A stretch of 64,000 nucleotides of DNA from an uncultured Bacteroidales bacterium (GCA_900317955.1 ONIP01000024.1:44290-108289), one strand, 5' to 3'; positions 17,453-26,673 are shown, counted from the first letter of the stretch. Made by a program: numbers and translations. Notes: generated by a model not told the origin, from the letters alone.

Positions 17453-17526
17453 CAATTGCTTTTAAAAGGGAAAAAACACTTTGGAGAACAGCTGAAAATA
17501 AGGCAGAAACAAACAATCCAAGACAG

Positions 17527-18429
17527 ATGAGCTCAAACAAATCCATACTCTTGAACGTGTTAATCATGATAATGACATGTATAGTGCCACAGCCATTGGG
17601 TTTAATGGCACAAGAGAGACATGCCTTGTTGGTTGGAATCTCGGACTACCCACAATATACTGACAATGATGCATCATGGCCAAAGATTCATGGAGTAAAT
17701 GATGTTCAGCTAATCAAGCCCATATTAAAGAAACAGGGATTTCGTATCAATACATTGCAGGATAAGACTGCAACATATAAGGTCATTACAAAGAGTCTTG
17801 CCAAGTTAAAGAATGAGGTGCGAGAGGGGGATATCGTGTATGTCCACTTTTCAGGACATGGGCAAGCTGTTGAGGATGAGAGTGGAGATGAAGAGGATGG
17901 TTGGGACGAAGCGTTTATTCCTTATGACGCACAAAGGAGATATAAACTAAAGGTTTACTCGGGAGAAAACCATCTGCTTGATGATGAACTTAATGAATAC
18001 CTAAATGCCATTCGAGAGAAGATTGGGCAAAGAGGAATCCTATATGTTGTTATTGATGCTTGTCATGCAGGTTCGTCTTATCGGGGTGATGCAGTAGAAG
18101 ACAGTGTCTTTGTTCGAGGTACCGATATAGGCTTCAGCAAGAGTGGCAAAAACTATGCCCCACGGATAGACAAACGAGGAAACATTAGAATAAAGAGTTC
18201 AGCAGGTTTGTCTCCAATTTATATGTTAGAAGCCTGTCGGTCGTATGAAGTGAATACTGAAATCAAACAGGATGGCAAGTATTATGGACCAATGACGTTT
18301 TTTATTTCCCAACAATTGTTAACCCAGCCCATATCCTATGCCATTAATTGGATAGAGAATGTACGGAAAGCTATGGATATGGATGTGCGGCTGATTAGGC
18401 AACACATGGTAGTAGAAAGTGCAAAATAG
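17527..18429 (+). CDS. Exported caspase-family (C14) cysteine protease
   Basis: 300 residues from ATG 17527; the frame is open further upstream, but that part overlaps the promoter. A hydrophobic signal-like segment (LLNVLIMIMTCIVPQPLGLMAQ, residues 8-29) precedes the caspase p20 fold, which starts RHALLVGISDYP. The catalytic dyad is visible: H111 in VHFSGHG and C179 in VVIDACHAGSS. An acidic loop (EDESGDEEDGWDE) follows the histidine. It is the first gene of a tightly packed operon: the sigma-factor ATG comes one base after its stop. Predicted to act in the periplasm, or membrane-tethered if the signal is uncleaved. AT-rich compared with the flanking housekeeping genes. Confidence 0.88.
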   Translation: MSSNKSILLNVLIMIMTCIVPQPLGLMAQERHALLVGISDYPQYTDNDASWPKIHGVNDVQLIKPILKKQGFRINTLQDKTATYKVITKSLAKLKNEVREGDIVYVHFSGHGQAVEDESGDEEDGWDEAFIPYDAQRRYKLKVYSGENHLLDDELNEYLNAIREKIGQRGILYVVIDACHAGSSYRGDAVEDSVFVRGTDIGFSKSGKNYAPRIDKRGNIRIKSSAGLSPIYMLEACRSYEVNTEIKQDGKYYGPMTFFISQQLLTQPISYAINWIENVRKAMDMDVRLIRQHMVVESAK

Positions 18430-18430
18430 T

Positions 18431-19021
18431 ATGGCGACAATTGCATTGAATCGTAAACAAGATAAGGTTTTAAACGACTTTGCCAGAGAGTATCAAAGCC
18501 GTACGCTCTCCTATTTGCAAAATACATTTTCTTTGAGCAAAGAAGATAGTGAAGATGTGTTTCAAGAAGCTTCAATTGTGCTATATCGTGCTGCCATAGA
18601 TGGCAAATTGGACAATCTAACATCCTCTTTATACACATACTTTATTGGCATCTGTAACAATAAGGCGCATGAACAACTTAGGTCAAACGGGAAAGCACAA
18701 ATAGTGTACATAGAAGACTATTCGGTTGATGCGAATGGGGAAAGATATAACACGCTGTTGAATAAGGCAGAAAAACTACTCGACATAATCGATAAAGATG
18801 AAAAAAGAGTAAACGAAAGAGACGGTATCGTACAAGATATGGTGAAGCAATTGCCACCACCATGTGATAAATTGCTTTGGTCATACTATCGTGACGCATT
18901 GTCAATGAAAGTCATTGCACAAATGTTTCATTATGCCAGTGAAGGTGTCGCCAAAGTCACCAAGCATCGTTGTCAAGAGAAATTCCGTAAGAACTATGAG
19001 GTGGCAGTAAAAGCATTATAA
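18431..19021 (+). CDS. ECF-type sigma-70 factor
   Basis: 196 residues. Region 2 is recognisable in the N-terminal half (YLQNTFSLSKEDSEDVFQEASIVLYRAAIDGKL, then LYTYFIGICNNKAHEQLR). Region 4 is in the C-terminal part (LPPPCDKLLWSYYRDALSMKVIAQMF, followed by a recognition-helix-like segment EGVAKVTKHRCQEKF). Start ATG 18431; a GTG at 18419 would overlap the caspase stop. It lies between the caspase and a membrane protein that looks like its anti-sigma factor. The promoters it recognises cannot be told from the sequence. Confidence 0.88.
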   Translation: MATIALNRKQDKVLNDFAREYQSRTLSYLQNTFSLSKEDSEDVFQEASIVLYRAAIDGKLDNLTSSLYTYFIGICNNKAHEQLRSNGKAQIVYIEDYSVDANGERYNTLLNKAEKLLDIIDKDEKRVNERDGIVQDMVKQLPPPCDKLLWSYYRDALSMKVIAQMFHYASEGVAKVTKHRCQEKFRKNYEVAVKAL

Positions 19022-19041
19022 ATGGGTAAAAGCAAACAACT

Positions 19042-19713
19042 ATGAATAGTAATAAGGATGACATACTGCATGAGAATGAAGAGAGAATATCACGCTATCT
19101 TCATGGAGAGATGACTCCTGATGAAGAAGCTCTATTTGAGAATGATTTACAAAGTGATGAGACCCTGAGAAATCAAACAGAGGCCATAGCAAGAACTATC
19201 AAAGTAATGAATGCGATAGGTTCTGAGCATGACAGAAAACTGGTTGAGGAAATGAGAGACTCCTCAATGAAAAAGACTCGACCTACACGATGGCTTTCTA
19301 TTGCTGCCAGTTTTGCGTTGCTTATTACGGTAGGTTACTATACTTATGATTACTCTTCAACTGTTAGTTTAGGCAAAGAATATGCTACAGCCTTCCCATT
19401 GTCAACAGAAATCCGGGGAGAAGAAGATGATGAAGTACTTGACAAGCTAACTGTTCTTTTTGACAATGTCGCCAACAATAGAGATATAGACAACACTATT
19501 GAACAACTTGAAGTCCTTTGGCAACAATCACAAAGCGATACATACAATGAATACACAACCTATGCTCCCTATATTGGATGGAATCTTGCTATTGCGTATT
19601 TGCTTGACTATGATAAGAAAGAAGCAAAAGTAGTGCTTGAGCAGATGGAGCAAGTATACCCTTCAATAACAGAAATGCGAGAACAGATAGAAAAGCTTCT
19701 CAAAAGATTATAA
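19042..19713 (+). CDS. Single-pass membrane protein, probable anti-sigma factor
   Basis: 223 residues. The N-terminal cytosolic ~80 residues start with ISRYLHGEMTPDEEALFENDL, the pattern seen at the start of Bacteroidetes anti-sigma and adaptor proteins (I-x2-YL-x-GE-x-E-x3-F). One membrane helix spans residues 84-101 (WLSIAASFALLITVGYY). The extracytoplasmic ~120 residues contain an acidic stretch (RGEEDDEVLD) and TPR-like helices at the C-terminus. There is no zinc-binding HxxxCxxC motif. The position directly after the sigma gene supports the anti-sigma role, which remains inference. Confidence 0.75.
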   Translation: MNSNKDDILHENEERISRYLHGEMTPDEEALFENDLQSDETLRNQTEAIARTIKVMNAIGSEHDRKLVEEMRDSSMKKTRPTRWLSIAASFALLITVGYYTYDYSSTVSLGKEYATAFPLSTEIRGEEDDEVLDKLTVLFDNVANNRDIDNTIEQLEVLWQQSQSDTYNEYTTYAPYIGWNLAIAYLLDYDKKEAKVVLEQMEQVYPSITEMREQIEKLLKRL

Positions 19714-19732
19714 ACAAATATTATAATTACTA

Positions 19733-22222
19733 ATGGATGCTATACGAAAACTTTATTGGGGTTGTATCTTCTTGCTTCTGTTTTCTGGTAATATTAAAAA
19801 TGCTTATTCTCAGCATTTTGATTACACGATAGAACAATTCGTAAATGATGTTCTAAGTCAGCAATATGAAAAACCAATAAAATATGGTGGGAATATCATG
19901 ATTGCAATAGAAAACATCGATGCCAATCAATTTAATGATACACTATATATCGAAATTGCAACGTTGATGTCACTTGCATACATGGGAACAGGACAACTAC
20001 ATTTATCAGATTCAATTATTTCTCATGCAATAGAATTTCTGGAGTTGTCAAACAGGCCATCAAATTATACTTATACACTCTATGTGACATTAGGGGCTCA
20101 ATACAGTTTGTTAAATAATTACGACATTGCTTCAAATAAATATACTGAGGCTTTAGAAAGAATGGAATTATCCAATAGCAATGTGGAGGATTATGCCGTA
20201 GTGTTAAGTCTTCTTTCAGAATGTCATAGGGAACTTGGTGATTTGAAGAAATCTAAAAAGGAAATACAAAAAGCATTAAACCTCATAATAAACACAAATA
20301 TATCAAAAGTAAGATATGCGCCAATTCTACAAAAGGCAGGGGCACTATATTATGATCTTGGCATTGAAGATACCGCTATCACCTATACTAAACAGGCTTA
20401 CGAACTTTCAAGGGGCGAGGATCAACTATGGAGTACTTATTATTATTGTGCTCAAAACCTATCTTCCATTTATACAGACCATGGTGAATATAAAAAATCT
20501 TTAGATATTCTTCACCAATTAGAGAGAGAACTAAGAACTGAGACGGATAAAACCGCTTTATATACTGGCATATTTCTCAATTATTATTACCAGAATCAAG
20601 AATCATTGGCAGTAAAGTATGCCGAGTTATGCTGTAAATCTATAATTGAGAGGTGCTATTATTATTACTATAATCTCCCAGTGAGAGAAACAGAGTATCT
20701 CTGGAGAAAAGATGCAATACAATTGAGTGTGAATAATGGAATACTGGATAAGTTTCCTAATAATCCACGTGCAGTAGGAATGTGCTATAATAATATTTTG
20801 TTTCAAAAAAGTCTATCTATTGAGCGTTCATTATTATATGAGAGATTATCACAAGAAGTGAATACTCAAAAAACCTTCGATAAAATAAGGAGAATCAGAA
20901 CTGACCTTTTTTCGGAAGGAGGTGACTCACTTATATCTGAATTAGAAAAGTACGAGAAGGAACTACTCGACCAGGTTAGAGGAAAAATCTCATCATATAG
21001 CTCAGATGCATTAACCTGGAGGGATGTACAAAAGTCATTGAATATGGGAGAATGTGCGATAGAAATAATTCCTTATGTCGGAATTCCTTCAATGAATGAA
21101 GAAGATAAAGTATTATGGTATGGTGCACTAATTGTACTACCAGGTAATGAACCGCCCGTTTTTGAGAGATTGTGTACTTTTGAACAACTTGAAAACCTCT
21201 TTATTGCAGCATACTCTGAAAGAGAATTAGGAATTAATAGTTTATATGGGAAAGGAATGGGTGACACTCTATATAATTACATATGGAAAAATATCGATAA
21301 ACATTTAAAAGGTGGGAATAAAGTATACATTTCTTCGAGTTGGAGAATGCGTCAAATTAATATCGGTGCTATACCGAACATAGATGGTGTTCCCATTAGT
21401 AAAAAATACAATATTCAAATAGTATCATCAACCAAAATAATAGTTGACCGTACAACCAAGGAAAAGCAAAAGATAAAAAACGTAGCATTGTATGGAGGGG
21501 TTGATTATCAGTGTGGTAGTACAAATAATGGTGCATTAAGGAAAACACTTGTAGAAGATTTGACCGATAGCCTGAGAAATGGTTTTAGTTATCTGAATGG
21601 GACACAAATAGAGATTGATACAATTGGAAAAACGTTAGCATACAACAATATTAAATATAATGTATTTAGTAGTACATTTGCTACAGAACAAACATTTAGA
21701 AATATGGATGAGAATTCTCCTACCATTGTTCATTTGGCAACTCATGGATATTACTATACTCCTAGAAATGCTCCAAACTATTTAAAACAATTTACTCCTT
21801 ATTCTATTACAGACTCATCAATGCTATATTCCGGTTTGCTACTAGCTGGCGCTAATAATAACAATGATGTATCGCCCTATAACTTCCACAATGATGGGGT
21901 TATTTCTGCCGAGGAGATTTCTTGGATGGATTTTAGCAATACTGAATTAGTGATTCTTTCTGCGTGTATGTCGGGGTGGGGATTTACTAATCATGACGAG
22001 TGGGGAGGCTTAATAAAAGCTTTTAAGTCTGCAGGCGTTAGATATGTTATGGCATCTCTTTGGAATGTGCCAGATATTCCGACTGCTAAACTTATGGCAT
22101 TCTTCTATAAATATCTAATTTCAGGAGAAGAAATCCACAATGCATTGCTGTTTGCGCAGCAAGAGATGGCAAAAGAATACCCCGACCCATACTATTGGGC
22201 ACCCTTCATTATAGTGGAATAA
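19733..22222 (+). CDS. Exported TPR-CHAT protease
   Basis: 829 residues. Signal peptide (KLYWGCIFLLLFSGNIKNAYSQ, 5-26), then about 350 residues of TPR-like helical pairs, then a C-terminal CHAT caspase-like domain. The catalytic motifs are present: H671 in HLATHG and C745 in LSACMSGWG. The conserved CHAT end follows (VRYVMASLWNVPD and YYWAPFIIVE). TPR plus CHAT is the architecture of Csx29 and of many regulated bacterial proteases. Fourth gene of the operon, 19 bp after the anti-sigma-like gene. A periplasmic location is predicted from the signal peptide. Confidence 0.9.
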   Translation: MDAIRKLYWGCIFLLLFSGNIKNAYSQHFDYTIEQFVNDVLSQQYEKPIKYGGNIMIAIENIDANQFNDTLYIEIATLMSLAYMGTGQLHLSDSIISHAIEFLELSNRPSNYTYTLYVTLGAQYSLLNNYDIASNKYTEALERMELSNSNVEDYAVVLSLLSECHRELGDLKKSKKEIQKALNLIINTNISKVRYAPILQKAGALYYDLGIEDTAITYTKQAYELSRGEDQLWSTYYYCAQNLSSIYTDHGEYKKSLDILHQLERELRTETDKTALYTGIFLNYYYQNQESLAVKYAELCCKSIIERCYYYYYNLPVRETEYLWRKDAIQLSVNNGILDKFPNNPRAVGMCYNNILFQKSLSIERSLLYERLSQEVNTQKTFDKIRRIRTDLFSEGGDSLISELEKYEKELLDQVRGKISSYSSDALTWRDVQKSLNMGECAIEIIPYVGIPSMNEEDKVLWYGALIVLPGNEPPVFERLCTFEQLENLFIAAYSERELGINSLYGKGMGDTLYNYIWKNIDKHLKGGNKVYISSSWRMRQINIGAIPNIDGVPISKKYNIQIVSSTKIIVDRTTKEKQKIKNVALYGGVDYQCGSTNNGALRKTLVEDLTDSLRNGFSYLNGTQIEIDTIGKTLAYNNIKYNVFSSTFATEQTFRNMDENSPTIVHLATHGYYYTPRNAPNYLKQFTPYSITDSSMLYSGLLLAGANNNNDVSPYNFHNDGVISAEEISWMDFSNTELVILSACMSGWGFTNHDEWGGLIKAFKSAGVRYVMASLWNVPDIPTAKLMAFFYKYLISGEEIHNALLFAQQEMAKEYPDPYYWAPFIIVE

Positions 22223-22240
22223 CCATACAAATCTGATTGA

Positions 22241-23362
22241 ATGGATCTTTCATATTTATTAAAATATTATCAAATGCTTGATGCTGCCTTAGGAATACCT
22301 TCCGAATATAGGTCAAGAGAAGAGACTTTATATTTTGATGAAACCGATAATATTAAACAAGTTCGTATTACAGAAAAAAAAGACTTGAATATTAAAGAAA
22401 AACTTAATGCATGTTTTGTGCTGGGAGGAATAAGTACTGAGGAGACAATTTCATTGTCTGAATTATACGGAATTATGTGTAAGCATAATAATAAAGAGCT
22501 GAAATCATCTTCTGATCTACAAAAAGATTTTCCTGGATTGATGAAGAATCAGAAAGTCGAGAAAATGCTAGATTTGATCTATTCGAGAAGGTGGTGTGTT
22601 CATTTTTTCATGGTTCAACCTATTTACTATTCTTTTGTTGATATCATAGATTCTTTATTTGATAGTAATATGGATACTAGGTCGCTTAAATCAGTATTTT
22701 ATCGGATTTTAAAATCAAATGAGGATTATTCAATCCCTATATTCATTAGGTATCAGTATCCAAGTATTCAAAAATCTGATGTGGAAAGCTTTTTAAAAGA
22801 ATTAATATTAATTGCCGATTCTTATGTTAAGTTACATGATATTTCTTTAAATGAAAGATTACTAATAGACGATTTAGTTTTGCAAATGAACGAAGTAATA
22901 AGTAGTAATAAAGAGTTGGTACTTCTACCAAATGAAAAAACAAATATTTGGGTGGAACCATTTACTTTTTTTTATAGGACAATAATTGCTATGTATCAAT
23001 TTAAGAATTTAAAATTTGATCAAGAAATACAAGTAGAGAGACAAATAAAAGAAAATCCTATAATAGTAAACGGTGAAAAACTATCAAATTACACTTTTGT
23101 GGAATCAACGAATGAACCAATGATACAGATCTGTGATTATGTGGTTGCGATACTGAAAAAATATTTTGTCTTTTTAGATAGAGAAACTAATTTGATAGAG
23201 GAAGATATTAGAAATTTTGATGCGACCCAACTATCAAATTTTATGATTTTTAATTCTTTATTGTTGTACTCTAAAAATTATAACCCACTATTCTTTCATT
23301 ATATTTCTGATATTAGGATACCACAAATGGTTGATAATTATATGCTTCGTTATGGTACATAA
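22241..23362 (+). CDS. DUF3800-like protein (RNase H-fold, predicted)
   Basis: 373 residues, no signal peptide. The N-terminal segment ETLYFDETDN followed by CFVLGGIS resembles the opening of DUF3800 proteins (xxDExGN, then F-V-L-G-G), and MIQICDYVVAILKKY near residue 295 resembles their C-terminal IQ-x-AD helix. DUF3800 proteins are often found near mobile or defence genes and are predicted to have an RNase H-like fold; activity is unproven. Very AT-rich. It begins 18 bp after the CHAT stop, so it is probably the last gene of the operon. Confidence 0.65.
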   Translation: MDLSYLLKYYQMLDAALGIPSEYRSREETLYFDETDNIKQVRITEKKDLNIKEKLNACFVLGGISTEETISLSELYGIMCKHNNKELKSSSDLQKDFPGLMKNQKVEKMLDLIYSRRWCVHFFMVQPIYYSFVDIIDSLFDSNMDTRSLKSVFYRILKSNEDYSIPIFIRYQYPSIQKSDVESFLKELILIADSYVKLHDISLNERLLIDDLVLQMNEVISSNKELVLLPNEKTNIWVEPFTFFYRTIIAMYQFKNLKFDQEIQVERQIKENPIIVNGEKLSNYTFVESTNEPMIQICDYVVAILKKYFVFLDRETNLIEEDIRNFDATQLSNFMIFNSLLLYSKNYNPLFFHYISDIRIPQMVDNYMLRYGT

Positions 23363-23389
23363 AGAGCATTTATAATTACCATGTTAACC

Positions 23390-23430
23390 TTTTGTTTGTT
23401 TTTGTCATAAAGGGATAGAAACAAACAAAA
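23390..23430. other. A/T-rich inverted repeat after the operon
   Basis: Twelve-base arms TTTTGTTTGTTT and AAACAAACAAAA around a 17-nt loop, between the DUF3800-like gene and the helicase. It could act as a weak terminator or lie in the helicase leader. Confidence 0.4.
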
Positions 23431-23441
23431 AAGTTGACAAA

Positions 23442-25526
23442 ATGGAAAATACAGAATTCAAGGTTGACGAGACTAACGTCGTTGAGCAGAAGGCATTCAC
23501 GATGGATGCCGACCAGCAGAAGGCTTTTGACCTGATTGCTAACACTAACACTCCGTTGTTTATCACTGGTAAGGCGGGAACAGGTAAATCCACATTTATC
23601 AATACTATTCAGGAGAAGATAGATAAGAACTTCTTGGTGCTAGCACCGACGGGTATTGCCGCTATCAATGTGGGTGGGCAGACGATGCACTCGTTCTTCG
23701 GTTTCCCATTTGAGGTGATAGGTCCCCATACAGAATTGAGAATTTCGGACGAGAAGCGTGATTTGTTGAAGCATATTGACACTATCATTGTGGACGAGGT
23801 GTCGATGGTGCGTTGCGATATGGTAGACGGGATGGATCGCTACCTGAGCACTGCCTTTCACACCCACATGCCGTTTGGTGGCAAGCAGGTGGTGTTTGTG
23901 GGCGACCTGTTTCAACTGCCTCCTGTGGTGGCAAACGCTGCTGATGAGGATATGCTTGGTGATTTGTGGGAGAAGGGTAAGCCCTACTTCTACAAGGCTC
24001 ATGTACTGAAACGGATGAACCTGCCCAAGATAGAGTTCAGGACTGTGTATCGCCAAAAGGATAGAGATTTTCTTGATATATTGAATCGTTTGCGCTATGG
24101 AGATAGCACGCAGGAGGATTTGGATCTACTCAACCAAAGGGTGGAATATGATGGAGACACGGAAGACTATTCTGTTATCTTGACAGCTTATCGGCGCATG
24201 GCAGACAATATGAACGAGGAGAAGTTGTCAGAATTAGACACCGAAGAGTATTGCTATTCCGGCAAAGTGGATGGTAAGTTTAGGACGAAGGATTTCATTG
24301 TTCCTGAACAGTTGAAACTGAAGGTGGGTGCTCAAGTTATGTTCTGTAAAAACATCTCTCACAGTTGCGTCAATGGCACTATTGCCAAGGTGTCAAGCCT
24401 GAGTGAGGACACCATCACTGTGACATTGGAGAACGGCTCAGAGGTGAATGTGGAGCAGACTGTGTGGAAGAGCTATGAACGGGTGTATAACCGAGAAACG
24501 AAGAAGATGGAGTCGGAGGTGGTGGGCACATTTACCCAATACCCGCTGAAGTTGGCATGGGCTGTCACTATCCATAAGTCGCAGGGGATGACTTTTGACA
24601 GGATGCATTTCGATCTTTCTCATGGTACGTTTGCTCCAGGTCAGGCGTATGTCGCTATCAGCCGTATGCGTAGCTTGGAAGGTCTGACACTGAGTGACCC
24701 TATTCAGCCGTACCATATCATCCAGAACCCCGAAATCAAGGCTTATGCTAATTCGTATAACGACTCCGCTCTGATTGAAGACGAGCTTGAGATTGGACAG
24801 AAGGTGTATCGCTGCCTTAGGAAGAAGGACTATGACGGGGCTGTACGCACCTGCCTGACCTACGTGGTGGAGAAGAGCAAGCGGGGCGACTACCGCAATG
24901 CGGCACTGCTGGCGAAGAAGATGTTTGACGTGATGCTGGACGACGAGTGCCTGATGGGAGCGACGGAGGGCGTGGAGCTGCTGAAGGATAGCAGCATGAC
25001 CTGCGACTTCCTGAATGCGGTGCTGTGCCTGTATGGGAAGCGGTATGAGGAGGCCATCGGCTATGTTGACTTGGTGCTGAGCAGAAGGACGTGCTTGGAG
25101 GCCATGTTTGTCAAGGAGCGGGCGCTGTATGCTTTGGAGCGGTATGAAGAGGCCTACGATTTGGACTACCAAATCATCATGGCAGCCAACGACTCGGACG
25201 ATAAGAAGGGCATCGACAAGAAGCAGCTGCTGCTGGAGGCGAAGATCAACACGCAGATTGGCAACTCGAACATGACCATCTGTAAGAAGCTGGTAAAGAT
25301 ATGCCCCGAGTGCCTGAAGGCGTATGTGATGCTGAGGACGGAGGCGTTGAAGAACGGGAAGGTGTTAGAGACAACCGACGAGGGCGAGAATGACGAGAAC
25401 GAGCGGTTGGTGGTAGCCTTCAACGACAAGGAGGTGTCAGACGAGAAGTTTGAGCAGATGCTGGTGGAGAGTCAAGGCAGCAGAGCCTTTGCGAGATTGG
25501 GGAGAAGAATCAGTCGAGTATCCTAA
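23442..25526 (+). CDS. Pif1-like SF1 helicase with helical C-terminal extension
   Basis: 694 residues. Helicase motifs: Walker A TGKAGTGKST (near residue 45), APTGIAAINVGG, Walker B IIVDEVSM, GDLFQLPPV, the VYRQKD motif, KVGAQVMFCKN, and the C-terminal motif AVTIHKSQGMTFD with YVAISR. This order fits the Pif1/RecD2-like family common in Bacteroidetes. After about residue 440 comes a 250-residue helical extension with TPR-like pairs (LYGKRYEEAIGYVDLVL, ALYALERYEEAYDL), outside the helicase core. Composition returns toward the genomic norm here, so it is probably outside the AT-rich island. Confidence 0.88.
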   Translation: MENTEFKVDETNVVEQKAFTMDADQQKAFDLIANTNTPLFITGKAGTGKSTFINTIQEKIDKNFLVLAPTGIAAINVGGQTMHSFFGFPFEVIGPHTELRISDEKRDLLKHIDTIIVDEVSMVRCDMVDGMDRYLSTAFHTHMPFGGKQVVFVGDLFQLPPVVANAADEDMLGDLWEKGKPYFYKAHVLKRMNLPKIEFRTVYRQKDRDFLDILNRLRYGDSTQEDLDLLNQRVEYDGDTEDYSVILTAYRRMADNMNEEKLSELDTEEYCYSGKVDGKFRTKDFIVPEQLKLKVGAQVMFCKNISHSCVNGTIAKVSSLSEDTITVTLENGSEVNVEQTVWKSYERVYNRETKKMESEVVGTFTQYPLKLAWAVTIHKSQGMTFDRMHFDLSHGTFAPGQAYVAISRMRSLEGLTLSDPIQPYHIIQNPEIKAYANSYNDSALIEDELEIGQKVYRCLRKKDYDGAVRTCLTYVVEKSKRGDYRNAALLAKKMFDVMLDDECLMGATEGVELLKDSSMTCDFLNAVLCLYGKRYEEAIGYVDLVLSRRTCLEAMFVKERALYALERYEEAYDLDYQIIMAANDSDDKKGIDKKQLLLEAKINTQIGNSNMTICKKLVKICPECLKAYVMLRTEALKNGKVLETTDEGENDENERLVVAFNDKEVSDEKFEQMLVESQGSRAFARLGRRISRVS

Positions 25527-25531
25527 TTAGA

Positions 25532-25568
25532 GAATGTGTTAACGTAATAATGCGTTAATTTGTTAATC
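25532..25568. repeat. Fragment of the TTAATTCGTTAATGTG repeat family
   Basis: AATGTGTTAACGTAATAATGCGTTAATTTGTTAA-like sequence just after the helicase stop, a degenerate copy of the array at 26674-26987. Confidence 0.5.
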
Positions 25569-25644
25569 GGGAATGCTTTTATGGCTTGCAGGGGTCTTGT
25601 TTTCTTTGTTGACTTGTTGCTATTCTATGCAGGGATGAGCGGAG

Positions 25645-26622
25645 TTATCTGGGGTTTTCGAGGTAGGTTTGGGAACGCAGGGCCATGTTGCGACGGAGGC
25701 AGTGGCGATAGAGGGAGATTTCGAGGCTGTGGTAGTTGCCTTCGCGACCGATGAGGGGGGTGATGTAGTCGGTGCCGCTGTAGCCGGAGATGTTGAGGAG
25801 GAGGGTGGCAGTGTCGAAGGCAACCGTTACGGTGTCGGAAGAGATGGGGCTGACGAGTGTGGCAGGAGTGGTGTCGGTGTGCCAGTTGACGGGGTTGATG
25901 GCAATGCGGTTGCCTTGGCTGAGCATGGGAATGGCACAGTTGGAGTCGCGGACGGAGTTGTAGCAGATGGTGACGCCAAGGTCGACACTATCGTGAGCAG
26001 GATGGAAATTGGAGGACTTGGCGAGGTCTTCATCCGTAACTTTCCAGCCAATGACGTAGGCCGCTACCATGCGGCTGAAGGTGGCAGAGTCCATCTGCTT
26101 TAGCAGTTCCACCACTGCCATGGCTCCCTGACTGAAGCCTGCGAGGATGAACGGACGGCCTTGGTTGTAGTGAGCAAGGTAATAGGCGAAGGATTTTTGG
26201 ATGTCGGCCATGGCCAAGGGAGTGCGGGCAAGGACGAGGGAGTCGGAAGTGAAGGACTGGAGGGTGCATTGACGGTAGTAGGGGGAGAAGAAATTGAAGT
26301 TGCCGGAAAGGATATGGTCGACGCCCACCATCTCGCCATGGAGGAGTTGGCGGATGCTGTCGTTGCGGGTGTCGGCATAGTGGCAAGGGAGATTGTGGAG
26401 GGTGTAGTCGCCCGTCTCGGTGGAGATGATGTAGAAGATGTCGACGGGGGCATTGCGATGAGTGATGTACCATTGGGTGGTGTCGGCATAATCGGGTGGC
26501 ACCGGAATGTCCTCAACAGGCTGAAGTTTATGGCTATTTTTGTAGGAGACGAAGACAATCACACCGATGACCGCAAGCAACAATACGATAGAAATAACTG
26601 ATATATAATGTTTTCTTTTCAT
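25645..26622 (-). CDS. DUF3089 alpha/beta-hydrolase-like membrane-anchored protein
   Basis: 325 residues: one N-terminal helix (ISVISIVLLLAVIGVIVFVSY), then a DUF3089 domain. The start of the domain shows DTTQWYITHRNAPVDIFYI. The nucleophile-elbow-like motif AGFSQGA fits a serine hydrolase, and GRPFILAGFSQGAMAVVELL is typical of DUF3089. The substrate is unknown. It is transcribed from its own promoter (26646-26653) convergently with the helicase. Confidence 0.85.
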   Translation of the reverse strand: MKRKHYISVISIVLLLAVIGVIVFVSYKNSHKLQPVEDIPVPPDYADTTQWYITHRNAPVDIFYIISTETGDYTLHNLPCHYADTRNDSIRQLLHGEMVGVDHILSGNFNFFSPYYRQCTLQSFTSDSLVLARTPLAMADIQKSFAYYLAHYNQGRPFILAGFSQGAMAVVELLKQMDSATFSRMVAAYVIGWKVTDEDLAKSSNFHPAHDSVDLGVTICYNSVRDSNCAIPMLSQGNRIAINPVNWHTDTTPATLVSPISSDTVTVAFDTATLLLNISGYSGTDYITPLIGREGNYHSLEISLYRHCLRRNMALRSQTYLENPR

Positions 26623-26645
26623 GACAGGTTGGTTATTTTGTGTTA

Positions 26646-26653
26646 CAAAGATA
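26646..26653 (-). promoter_or_regulatory. -7 box for the DUF3089 gene
   Basis: Minus strand TATCTTTG, 23 bases upstream of the ATG at 26622. Confidence 0.6.
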
Positions 26654-26673
26654 ATGAAAAGTTGGGAATTTTG

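Larger units (their letters stand above)
16996..17526. other. Intergenic region before the caspase operon
   Basis: 531 bp without a supported protein gene. It holds the second 47-bp promoter repeat (17131-17177), a long inverted repeat (17185-17229), and the caspase promoter (17445-17452). Short ORFs here do not resemble real proteins. Confidence 0.65.

Noticed and set aside
17527..23362. Type III-E CRISPR (Craspase) locus
   Set aside because: TPR-CHAT plus sigma factor is reminiscent, but no gRAMP effector, Csx30 homologue or repeat array is seen.
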